Positions 47,156 through 59,195 of a stretch of DNA of 64,000 nucleotides are shown here, piece by piece. How positions within the stretch are numbered: position 1 is the first letter of the stretch; every line of letters starts with the position of its first letter. The notes below the pieces were generated by a model. The model saw only the letters and a list, made by a program, of their open reading frames with translations, was not told the DNA's origin and did not search any database. A program made the position numbers and the translations under genes. Origin of the DNA: Zanthoxylum bungeanum (taxonomy: Eukaryota > Streptophyta > Magnoliopsida > Sapindales > Rutaceae); the NCBI GenBank assembly GCA_019454045.1, contig SKCR01036108.1:16097-80096 (forward strand), read 5' to 3'.

Positions 47156-49704
47156 TGAAAATCTCACAACATAAGTCATGTATCCAAGGAAAGATGGCAA
47201 AGGCCCTATTTCTTGGTGTTGGACACCGTGCTAGAGATTTATTGGAACTAATACATAACGATGTGTGTGGTTTATTAAATCATTTCGCTCATGATGGTTC
47301 AACACATTTCGTGACTTTCAAGGATGATAAGTCAAGATATGGTTATGTCTATTTGATGAGATATAAATCAGAAATATTTGACAAGTTTAAAATATTCCGA
47401 AACGAAGTAGAAAAATAAACCAGTAAATTCATTAAGTGTCTTCGATCAGATCGAGGTGGTGAATACATGAGTGAAGAATTCAAAAATTATTTAAGGGAGA
47501 ATGAAATTCTTACCCAATATAGCCCACTAGGAACACCTCAACACAATAGTGTGTTTGAGCTTAGAAATCGTACTTTATTGGATATGGTGCAATCCATGAT
47601 GAGCTATACAGATATTCCTTATTACCTTTGGGGTTACACTTTACTTACTGCTGTCCACATACTTAATAGGGTTCCATCGAAACCTGTTTCTACGACTCCC
47701 TATCAAATATGGTTCGGTAGAAATCAATGTCTTAGGTATTTAAATATTTGGGGTTGTCCTGCATACATTAGTGTTGCGCAGCCGGATAAACTAGCACCCA
47801 TAGGGTATAAATGTAGGTTCGTTGGATATCCTGATAATTCCATGGGATATCAATTCTACGATTCTGAGCAACGAAATGTATTTGTTGTTCTTTTTGCCAC
47901 TTTCATTGAAAAGAAATTTTTGAGAGAAAGTGAGAATTGTAGAAAGATTGAACTTGATGAGTTTGATCCCAACAGTAAGAAACCTGAGATGGAACCAGAG
48001 GTCCAACTAGGTGAATGATCTACAACACAGGTTCTACGTAAGTCGAATAGAATATCAAGGCCTTCTGAGAGATTATTTTTAACATCTTATGTGAGCCTTT
48101 ATGTTTTCTTCATAGAGGAAACAGATCCGACTACGTATAAAAAAGCGATATTGGATATCGATCCGGAAAAATGACAGGAAGCCATGAAATCCGAGATGGA
48201 TTTTATACATGACAATCAAGTCTGGGACTTAGTTGAAATCCATGAAAGGAGTTAAACCTATTGGTTGTAAATGGGTTTACAAAAGAAAGCAAGGGCCCGC
48301 TGGAAAAGTGGAAACCTTTAAGGCCTGACTAGTAGCAAAAGGTTACACTCAACGTCCTGGGATCGACTATGAGGAAACCTTTTGACTAGTAGCCATGCTA
48401 AAATCCATTAGGATTTTTTTTAGTCATTGCTGCATATCACGATTATGAGATATGACAGATGGATGTGAAAATCACTTTCCTAAATGGATTCCTTGAGGAG
48501 GATATATATATGGAACAACCAGAGGGTTTCGTATCCAGTGAGACTTCAAACTTGGTTTGTAAGATCCAGAAGTCTATTTATGGACTTAAATAGGCATCCT
48601 GAAGCTGGAATCGTCGTTTTGATGAGATAATTAGATTATCTGGATTCATCAAGAACGAGGAAGAACCGTGTGTTTATAAGAAAATTAATGGGAGCATGAT
48701 AGTTTTCCTAGTCTTATATGTAGATGACATCCTTATCATTGGGAATGATATATGATTGATGCAAAGTGTGAAAGATTACATTTGCAAGAACTTCTCCATG
48801 AAAGATATGGGTGAAACTTCATATATACTAGGTCTAAGGCTCTACCGGGATAGAGGTTGGGAAGCCTATAGGGTTATCGCAATCGACGTACATAGATAAG
48901 ATGTTAGAAAAGTATGATTTTACAAACTGTAAGGCAGCAAATATACCTTTTCGATACGACATACATCTTTCGAAGAAAATAGAACCTCAGTCTGATGAAG
49001 AGAGAGTTATGATGTCTAACTTGCCATATGCTTCTTGTATTGGAAGCATAATGAATGATATGCTATGTACAAGACCTGACATTAGTTTCGGCGTCAGTGT
49101 GACTAACCGATATCAATCAGATCCGGGTAATGATTATTGAATAGCCGTGAAACATATCCTAAAATATCTTAAAGGTAATAGGGATAAGTTTCTGATATAT
49201 AGAGAAGATGAGCTACAAGTTAAGGGTTATACAGACGCCGACTTCTAGGGAGATCCAGATGATAAAAAACCTACATCCGGATACATATTTACCCTTAACG
49301 GCGGTGCGGTCAGTTGACGTTGTTCAAAGCAAGGCTCTACAGCTGATTCCACTACTGAGGCGGAATTCATAGCGGCTTCGGAAGCTGCTAAATAAGCTGT
49401 ATGAATTAGAAATTTTATCACAGAACTTGGCTTTGTGCCTAGTATTACGGATTCGATCCCATTGTACTGTGATAATAGCGGAGTCATTGCGCATGATAAT
49501 GAGCCGATGGTGCATTCCAAGTCTAAGCACGTGGAAAGGAAATACCGCGTAATTAGAGAGATTATTGAATGAAAATATATGGTGGTCTTAAAGGTTCAAG
49601 GACTAGAAAACATAGCAGACCCGCTTACAAATACCTTACCCCATAAGTTATTCGATAAACATATGGAGGAGATAGCACCGCGGTACCATCCAGATTGGCA
49701 CTAA
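47156..49704 (+). pseudogene. Copia element C pol (integrase, RT, RNase H)
   Basis: Gag and protease are missing. Integrase starts at the zinc segment end (KSCIQGKMAKALF). Its core has HNDVCG, FVTFKDDKSRYGYVYLM and RSDRGGEYMSEEF, so both Asp sites are kept, but HNSVFELRNRT stands where HNGVSERRNRT is usual. RT covers KPIGCKWVYKRK-like 48250 to YVDDILIIGNDI near 48725. RNase H covers 49080-49700 with STTEAEFIAASEAAK, YCDNSGV and ADPLTNTLPHKLF, ending in a stop at 49702-49704. Several stops and frameshifts (near 47416, 48018, 48172, 48250, 48755, 49138). Confidence 0.9.
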
Positions 49705-49717
49705 GCAATTGACAGTT

Positions 49718-52700
49718 TGTTGGAGTTGGTCCTTATAGTGCCAATCCGAATAATATATTGTACAATTTATTATTTATTAATAAAATAAATACATTATCAT
49801 TTCATATCTTATTAATGATATTGTCATTATGCATATTAATTGATGTATAAATATGCTAAGAATGACATCGACCTTAAAATAGTCTTGTAGTAATACTGGA
49901 CACTAGGTGATATTGGGAAAAGTATTACTATTGTAAACTATTCTTAAAATAAATATTCCTAGTCGTTGGTTTTGGAATACGATCAAATTCTTATAACATA
50001 GAAGACTAGCACATGTCGTATATTGGAATTGGAGTTCCAATGGTTTAACCCGATGTACCATAACCTTTGGAAGCTCGTATATACATATGAGTATTGGCTG
50101 GACCGAATATTGAATGACTCACAGGTGATTACTAATAGTTGAAAGTACACACCACCGTCAATAAGAATCTACTCGAGTCGAGTAGAATATGTAATCATTT
50201 GACTATAGGATAACATTGATTTTGTGTGAGATCTTCCACACTTTGATGCCATGTATGTCATAAACCTTTCATGGTCTAGCCTCTAGATGTTCCTTGGGTG
50301 TGGACCGATGCACTCGTTAATCAAGTGATAATCAAGATAAAATCTGTCGGTCCATGTGTGTACCATAAGAGGTTTAGGTATTCATGTAAGTAAGTCACAA
50401 TTCTTAAATTTTTGTCAAAGTCGATTGCCTAGGGTGGATCATATAAGTTGTAAAGAATCGTGGACATGTCAAGATGAGATGTGAGCCTCAGAAACTTGAC
50501 GGTGTATTCTATGTTTCCTAAGCACAACTCGAAAAGCATACGACGGAGGGATTGTTAAACATATGTGATGACCTCGACTTGTATAGTTCAGAAAGGTCGT
50601 TCGTGTTCTTCGCAAATTCAGAGGTGGCCAAATTGCGTACATATTAGCTAGGCTTATATGTCGAATGCGTCTGAACTTAGAGAGTCCCAATATGAAATGT
50701 ACTCGTTGAGCACTTGGGTAACCGATTAATTTTGATAAAAGATAATATTCGATATTATACTTATCAACTAAAATAATAAAGTGTTATTTGATAACATTGA
50801 TTATTTAATTTCACCTAGTTGGATTAATTGGATTAATTAAACAAGGGATTTGTCGTAATTTCATAATTATCTCTACCATTTGAGGATATTATGTAATTGC
50901 AAGTATGTAATTATAGGTATTTTTGGCTTGATTTAATTGGATTAAATCAAAATGGAAGACATGTAACTAATCTATTAATTAAGCTTTGTCTTGACTTAAT
51001 TGGATTAAATCAAAATGGTAGATAATTATGATTAGTCACACCTAATTATACATATTTGGAAAATTAGATTAAGCCCACATAAAAGTTGATTAAAACTTTT
51101 ATAATTAAAAATTACCTAAGTTTTGCTATAAATAGCAATCTTGAGCAATGGTTTTAAAAAAGCTTGAGAAATCTAAAAACAAGCATTATTGGAGAAATTA
51201 GCCTAAGTTAGAGAAGTGTTTAGAGAAGCTTTGTGAGGTCACTGTTGGGGTTGGTGCTCAGAGCGCCAATTCCCGGTTGTATTTCTGTTAAATACTTCTG
51301 TAAAACATTATTATTATGAATAATATATGCAGTTTCTATAATATAATCTATATTTCTATATGGTAAAGACGTAATGACCCTAGAATGATTAGTCATGATA
51401 CAGTTGCAAAAGCGTCGCAACGGACATTGAGTAGTATCATGACGTTGTCATTCTCAGACAGTTCCTGGTCAAGGTTTACACTACTTGGTCAGTATAGTAA
51501 ACCCGTTGAGACCGGTACATGTTGTATACTGGAATATATGATTCCAATGGTTTCTCAATGAACCATTAGTCTTGGAGACTAGTATAGACGTGTAGGTGTT
51601 TATAGCGGATAAACACTGAACGACTCACCGAAGATTCTTAATGGATGGTACACCAGCGTCAATAAGAATCTTCTTGGGTTGAGTAGCACTTGTGATTCTT
51701 AGACTTGAGATGCCATTGTGGGCACATGAGACATCTTCTACACTTAGACGGCAGTCACGTCACCGATCTATTTAGATCAGACCTCCGCCTGTTCGTTGGG
51801 TGTAGACAGATCCTCAGGGTGTCCTATGTGTATCAAGATAAGATCCGTCAGTTCTGTGTATCAGAGCATAGGTAGTCCATATGATTAGCAATCAGATAAA
51901 ACCATGGGCCCGTGGTAAAGTTTAGAAGCTAGTTCTAAACATTCTTTTGAGATTGCTAATAGAATAGTCGACTGGATAATCCCGATAGAGATTTGACGTT
52001 TACATCTATATCTCTGGGATTTATCCGGATACCTGTGACGGAGGAATTATACATTTGCCATGACCTCGACCTGTATGGTTCAGCGAGATTATCCGTGATC
52101 GTCATAATCTACGGGTGGATAGATTATGGACACGAAATTGATTTTGTGACGGATATACCTGAATCTAGAGAGTCTCAATAATGAAACATACTCGTAGAGC
52201 ACTAGAGCAACATTAATAAATGATATTGTTTATTTATAAAGTCGTTTAAAGGTTAAAGCAAGATACGTGCTAAAAGAACTAATAGTCATTTGCTTAATTA
52301 TTGTGTATTTACATTTAATACTTGATTAATTTAAATACACATTAATTAATAGTCAAAATGAGTTATTTGACTTATATCCTAAATGAATATATGTTTTTAA
52401 TATTTAATGTAAATATTATACATATATTTAATATATTTGTATTTGATTAATTAATTAATTATTTAATTGTTAAATGATTAAATTAATTAAAATATAAATA
52501 TCTTACATTAGGATATATTAAGTAAATGATGTTAGTTGCAATTGTTGACTTCATAAATTATCTATAAAGTAGTTTTAGATATTTATATTAAGATAACAAA
52601 TGCATTTGTAATGAAAATGAAATGAAAAACTTGTAATTTCATGCTTGTTGAATTCGGCCATAGGCTAATTTGCACAAGTATAAATTGTTTTCATTTGCTT

Positions 52701-54657
52701 TTCATTTGGTTAACCTAATACACTTTTACAAAAGAGAGACACCATTGAAGAAACCAAAAGAAAGCTTGAGAAAGAAAGAAAACTTCAAAAGCTTGGAAAT
52801 TTAGTAAGTTTTTCAAACTTGCTATTAGTAAGGAATATGTTCCTTAGGTTCTAGGCTTTAATATATGATATTCTTAGGATGTTTCTTTCTTTGTTCCTTG
52901 TGGTTTTTGATGATGGAAGTTTTGGAGAAGTGTGAAGCATGTGTAATGAAGGAAGTGTTGTGACTATTGTAGTTATAACTATTCTTTTAAGGTTTTTTGA
53001 AACCATGTTGCTAATCTAGAGTTATTGACCCACTCTTAAATGACCTAGATTTGATCTTGAGTTGTTTCATTGTGTTGAGACTTGGATTGGATGGAAGAAT
53101 GATGATTGAAGTAATTGATTTAATGTATTTGGTCTAATTTGTCCAATTTGAGGAAATTGAAAAATTAGGGTTCTTAACTAATTCCAAATTTGGGGGTTTT
53201 CATATATGTTGTGTATTTGTGTGTGTATATGATGCATATAAAGTTTCATGTTTATTGGATTACATTTAGATGTGTTTTGAGACATGAAATGACAAAGTGC
53301 ACAATTGTGCTTCCTTGTGAGGCTCTCGGCCTTGGTGAGATAATTTGGGGATTTTGGTGCTTTTGGTGTTTTGATGTTATGAACATCATAAGTTCATCTT
53401 AGAAATGATTTAGAATCATTCAAAATTGATTGGATCAATTTCGGACTAAAACGGACAAAAAACCAAAGCAAGGGCATTTCGGTAAATTCACTTAAAATTG
53501 TTTTATTGAATTTATTTTCATAATTTAATTATTGGAATATTAAATAAATATGTTTATTTAATTAATCCGAGAAAAAGTTTTGAAATCTGAAAATCGGATT
53601 TTCACCGCTTCCGCTGCGTTACCGGACTCACCCCCTAAAAAACCCCTACAGTCACTACAATATTTCATCTAGGAAAAATTAAGATTGGATCTTGGAGTGA
53701 AGCTTGCTAGCATTGGAATCAAGATTGGATCTTGGAGTCAAGCTTGCAAACCTTGGAAGTTCTCCAACCATTTCAACAAAGAGAAGGAGATTGGATCTTT
53801 GCATCAAGTTTACTAGGAAAGTTTGAACTTCTCTTAAGCTATGTTCTTCATTGTGAGACATATAGTGATGAATTATGTATTGGATGCATGATTACATAAC
53901 TTAAAGTTGTAATAAGGCTAATAAATTGTATTAGGATGCTTTGGAAGTATAAACACAATATGTTTCTTAATTAGGTCAAATATGTTCATGTTGGACATGA
54001 AACAATTAATAAAAGTTTGGAACTCTAAATTAAATCTTTGAGCTATGGCTACCATTCTAAAATCACTTGACCACCTTTGGGTGAACTAGAATTGTTCATG
54101 AGACATTTCATAGTGGGATTCTAAATTGGTTTGTGTTTTGATTCAAACAAATACATATATGTATTTAGAAAAAATATATGTTAGTTGTATAGCATGTGTT
54201 GTGGTTGGTTTTGATGTTAAATTTAGTTTTAAGGTGTAGTGAAATGATAGGAGAAAATTGGAAGTGTTTAAGATTGATTTGAAGGTTTGAAATGCTCACT
54301 GCATAGGGCAGCGTCGCGACACTGACCTTCCAGCGTTACGACACTAAGCATACGACCTAGGAGCATCGCGACTCCCATTCTTCCGCGTTGCGATGGTGAG
54401 ACGTTCAGTTCTCGTAGTTGCTCTGCACTTTGGAGCGTCGCGACTCCGAGGGCTGATGAACACTAAAACTTTATTTTTTTCGTTCCGGAGTTTTCGGAGT
54501 CCGTTTTGGTCTCCGGTTTTTCCTACAGACTCGAAATAGAATGTAGTTTTACATAAAAATATTTTAAAATACACTCATCCTAGATATCCATGGGTTAGAC
54601 CCACCTTCGTTGCGTAGGTACCGATCCGACCCTAGGGGTTCCACATCTGCCCCAACA
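49718..54657 (+). mobile_element. Copia element C 3' LTR, split by a solo LTR
   Basis: Starts TGTTGGAGTTGG, 13 bases after the pol stop, and ends CTGCCCCAACA. Without the insertion 51243-53650 and one GTCAC it is about 2.5 kb. Members of the same family are at 40227, 42568 and 54658. Confidence 0.82.
51243..53650 (+). mobile_element. Solo LTR of a copia family related to C
   Basis: 2,408 bp from TGTTGGGGTTGGTGCTCAGAG to AAAAACCCCTACA, flanked by the perfect duplication GTCAC (51238-51242 and 53651-53655). Organised like the C LTR (for example TTGGGTTGAGTAGCACTTGTG, TTCCGCTGCGTTACCGG) but clearly diverged from it. Confidence 0.88.
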
Positions 54658-55578
54658 GTTTTGTTCCTACAAAATCGTGATTCGCGGTTCTTGGGGTTCA
54701 TTTAATTATGTGGTGTTGCCTAAGACTCAATCCTACTGTGCTTTCCGTCAAGATCTATACAATTTTCAACAAAATAAGAGACCTTGAAGATTTTATCTTT
54801 CATCTAAGGTTGCTAGGTAAAGTTTCGATGTTCTCTTTTTATGCTATGTTTTTCATTAATGATTTGATATCATTAGTAAAGCATATGGTGATATATTATA
54901 TATTTGATGCATATTAACATAGATTAAAGTTAAAATAAGGTTAAAGATTGGTGTATAGATACTTTAGAAGCGTAGAAACACAATATGATTGTGATTGGGT
55001 CAAGTTTTGTGTATGTTGAACATGGAACACAAAATTTGGAGTTTTGAACTCCAGATAAAAGTTTGGAATTATGGCTACCATTCTAGAATCACTTAACCAC
55101 CTTCAAGTAACTTAGAATTGTTTAATGGTTACTTCTTTGAGGGATTCTTATTTGGTTTGTATTTTAAATTCAAAATTTATACATATATGTATTTTGAATA
55201 TATTTATGTTTTGTAAAAATATTTGATATTTTAAAAAAAATATGATTTTTGTTCTTTAATTGTTTTAGACGTGTTTAAAATATTTTGATGTTTTGGGGTG
55301 TTTGGAGAAGGTTGGAAGAAAATTGAATGAAAAACCCAATTTTTCAGCTCCCTGGGTTGCACACGCTTGCATTGCAACACCAAATCCTGGTTTTTCTCAT
55401 TTTGATGCTTCTGGACTCCGATTCGTCCATGATTTTTTTTCCTATGGACTCGAAATGGAATATAGTATCTCATTTAATTTTAAAAATACACCATGTTATA
55501 TATCCGTTGGTTTAACCCGTTTTCGTTACTCGGGGCTCCGATCCGACCCTAGAGAAACCAGATCCACCCTAACTTCCA
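54658..55578 (+). mobile_element. Copia family C LTR fragment (3' part)
   Basis: Aligns with 53700-54657: TATGGCTACCATTCTAGAATC, then CACTTAACCACC; later TATATATCCGTTGG and CGGGGCTCCGATCCGACCC. Possibly the far half of the LTR begun at 40227, separated by later insertions; that join is inference. Confidence 0.6.
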
Positions 55579-58277
55579 ATGACTATTGGAAGATATTATA
55601 ATTTTAAAGCTCGTTGATTCTCTCATTGGAATTTTTGAAAAAAAAAATAAATTAGAGAAAACATGTTCAATATTTTACATCTCAAATATGCCCCGAAAGT
55701 AGCAAAAATGAGAGTGTAAATTTAAATAATATTTTAAACATGTTTCATGTTTTCTTATATTGAATAAAATAATGAGAATTTGATGAAAAATTATATATAT
55801 CGCCATCATTCCTTAAGTGGATGAATTTTTATTTATGAGAGTATAGAGCTTGAATTATTTATTTATCAAAATGATAATGATATTAGTCTTATTTTGATAT
55901 AAGAAATTAAGATGTATTAAACCGCTAGAAGTGGAATAAAAATTGAACAGATCCGAAGTTTTTCAATACTTTATTATGGTAACTTATTTATAGAATATAC
56001 GACTAGCATTATGTATTAGTATTATATATATATATATTCGAATGGATTTCCATCAAAGAACTAAATAAAATTTTTTATTAGTACTTTTTGTATTATATTT
56101 GTTATTGTTAATTTTTGTATAAATCAATTATGATGAAATTCAAGTAATGACTTGAAATTTTTATTTTATATTTAAATGGATTTCCATCAATGAACTAAAG
56201 AAATTTTTTTATTAGTACTTTTTGTATTATATTTGTTATTGTTAATTTTTGTATAAATCAATTAAGATGAAATTCAAGTAATGACTTGAAAATTTTATTT
56301 TATATGACTTATCAACTATTATTTTTTAGCTAAATATTTAAAATTAAACATTTGTTAGATATATTTTATGAATTCTCACTTTCATGAAAAAGTATTCATA
56401 CCATGAGAGGAAAGAAAATTGCATGCAACGAATGACATGATGTGATTACAATAGTATGCATCATTTTGTCTCATCTAAGTTTTATGTAAATCATTTTGAA
56501 CTTGAAGTTCAAATGAATATTTTACGTACATTATTAATTAATTATTAGATGAGTTTATTAATATAGAAAAAATTATAAAGATCACTTATTGATATCCTTG
56601 AAGGAGTATAGTCATACAAATGGATATGTGAACACCTGAAGCATGATAGATCAAGTGGTTGTACCAATATATGTAAAACGCATGAAGCAAGATTTAAAAT
56701 ATTACTTACTAGAAATATTTTAATTCTTGAGGAGATGGTGTGAAAAATATGTAAAATAATTGGTTGCTCCTCAAGAGACCATGTATGTGTATATAGTAAA
56801 ATATAGATTTATATGAAATTATTGTATAGATTTCACTTAAAGATGTGTATGTATACCAATAAGTAAATGAATTTCAATTACCCTTGAAGAGGCATATGGT
56901 GAAAAATAAAGAGATTCAAATTGCCATAAAAAGACATGCATGCATATCATATAGAGATTTGAATCGCCATTGTAGAGGCTAATAGTTTATAAATATTTAA
57001 AGTTCACATTGGGAAAATATATGAGAAACGAAAAATTTTCCTATCAATTATATATTGGTATAAAGAAATTTAGGATTTGACATAAAATTAATGTGGAAAA
57101 TATATTTGCATTTGTTGTTATTATTGATATTATAAAAGCAATATCCAACATTTGAAAAGTATAAATGTGAATGATTATCGAATTATATAATTGGCCAAAA
57201 ATATAAAATAATTGGACTTGCATTCCATACGCCTAAAGACGTAAGCAAAATTTAAAGCATTTTGAACTTGTAGTCCATATGCCTGAAATTATAAAATTCA
57301 TTAACTAAATTTGAAATGGACTTGTTGTCCAGACACTCGAAAAGTTAAAATTAGTGTGTTAAGATAGATGGCCGAAGTATGTATTTGAAGTACAAAATTA
57401 AAATCGTACATATTGAAATTATAATGATCCTAATAATACCTATGTGTGTTGCATAATTATTATAGAAAATAATTATAGTAAATAGCATATGTTAATATAC
57501 ACTTTCTCATATGATTTTATAAAAAATACTAATTGATTTTGTAATTTTTGAAAAATATATTGATGATTTCGATATAAAATAACTCATGAAGAGTTAATAA
57601 TATTGATTTAAAAATTACCTACATTAGCTAATATTATAAAAATACCTGAAGTATTTCATATAGAAAAATGATTATGAAGAATTGTTATTTTCTTATTTAA
57701 GAACATGAAATATTATTTATAGATCCAGAAGTATCATATTTTATTATAAAGTATCTTCTGCTAAATTGCTCATTATATAGTATTTGTATTCTTACAAATA
57801 AATTATTATTCATGGTAAGCTTGAAGACATGGAAATGATGTGAAAACATATACCTTTGTACAATAAATGATCAAGTTTTATTCAAGAAAATCAACACAAT
57901 TAATATGTACATGTCAGTATTTCTCAATGAAAATAGTCAAGTAACAAGCTGAAATATTTATTTATCAAGTGATCTGGCATAATGTTTCTCCTAAGGTATT
58001 ATCAATTAGATGAATGATCAATAAAGCAACAACGTCACATTGAAGGGAAACATCTATTGAGGAGAAGTTTAATTATTAAAGAGGAGTTGATGACTTGAAG
58101 GAAACTACATACACTGTATTATTTTTATTTATTAGTTTTTTTTCTTAAACATTAGATTTTTCGTAATAAGGTTTTAATGAGGGAGTGTTACACCTTCTTA
58201 AGTTATAGTGAATATTGTATTTTTTTTCCTTAGTTTTCAATTGGATTTTTACTAATAGATAAACATTCAAGGAGAAG
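55579..58277 (+). mobile_element. Copia family F internal, right piece (non-coding)
   Basis: Very AT-rich with no recognisable protein. Three related segments near 57210-57345 contain GGACTTGCATTCC, GAACTTGTAGTCC and GGACTTGTTGTCC. A duplicated 90-bp stretch (GGATTTCCATCAAxGAACTAAA) lies at 56044 and 56170. The end, with TTTTTCGTAATAAGGTTTTAATGAGG then TCAAGGAGAAGTG at 58266-58278, is the usual pre-LTR region with polypurine tract of short-LTR plant copia elements. Confidence 0.6.
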
Positions 58278-58541
58278 TGTTATGAAAATATAGAATTATG
58301 TAGATGTTTACCAACTAAATTTTTTATCTCCCATTAGCAATATTTTGTATTACTCTAACTCCCTAAATTAGGATTCATTATTCCTTACATTATTACTTAT
58401 TTACTTGTCTCATTATACCTATAAAATGAGGATTTGTCTCAACACTTTGCATACTTTAAATGAAATAATTAGTTCATATGATTGAATAAGATTTATTATA
58501 TTTTGTCTTTACAATTTCTTTTTTACCTTTATTATTTAACA
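58278..58541 (+). mobile_element. Copia family F, right LTR
   Basis: 264 bp, TGTTATGAAAATATAGAAT to TATTTAACA, with CTATAAAATGAGGATTTGTC as TATA region. Partner of 37271-37559. No shared 5-bp target duplication at the outer ends (CCCAT versus CCTGT). Confidence 0.8.
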
Positions 58542-58566
58542 CCTGTTTTTTTTTTTTTTTAATTGC

Positions 58567-59066
58567 AATCTTGGGCCCAAATAGTAATTTAAAGGCACCT
58601 TATTCACATTTTATTATTAAATTTATGGCCCAAAAAAAAAAAAAATTAAAACCCTAATCACCGCTTTTGATTAATTTTCTATTGTTATATTTTTCTGTTT
58701 TCTTTTTAACATTTCTTTTATTATTTTTCTAATAAAAATATATGTGTTATTTTTTCAATTATTTATATTTATCGGATATTAGATATACAAAGTATTAAAA
58801 ACTACATCCGACTGAAAATTATTCCAATTTCTGTTATATATTTTTCAAACTGAAACACAATTATTATATAGCATACTTCATATAACTAATTATTTTTTCC
58901 ATCAGATAAATATCAGTTATCTAAAATATCCACTCGGAGTGGGTTTAATTTACATCTTAGGATGGCTGGGCCAAAAAGAAAACGAAAGTGAAACAAAGCC
59001 CAATGGACTCCAGCCCAGCCCAGACCCACCAAGCCCAGCCCATACATCCAGAGAGTTGTATTTTTC
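58567..59066 (+). promoter_or_regulatory. Promoter of the stomatin-like gene: telo-box and six site II motifs
   Basis: A telo-box AAACCCTAA lies at 58648-58656. Site II elements are TGGGCC at 58967-58972, then AGCCCA (reverse of TGGGCT) at 58997, 59012, 59017, 59032 and 59037. Another GGGCCCA is at about 58575. Site II plus telo-box is known from promoters of plant genes for mitochondrial and ribosomal proteins and is bound by TCP factors. This fits the product. Confidence 0.7.
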
Positions 59067-59195
59067 TTGGGGAAGGGGATTCAGTTTCCATTGAATTGGA
59101 AGGGGGGCAAAGCAGAGGGTTTATCTAGGGCTTTGTCAGTAAGTTCACTGTTCATTTTTATTATTTGCTCATCTTCACCGACGAACGAACTGAAC

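Noticed and set aside
8636..53655. Same duplication GTCAC at two solo LTRs as a hint of a shared target preference
   Set aside because: The two LTRs belong to different superfamilies (Athila-like gypsy and copia), and five bases can match by chance.
59067..59195. Upstream start that would add 43 residues to the stomatin-like protein
   Set aside because: The added stretch ([14 protein letters not shown]...) does not look like a presequence and lies within the leader right after the site II motifs; Met at 59196 starts a normal mitochondrial presequence.
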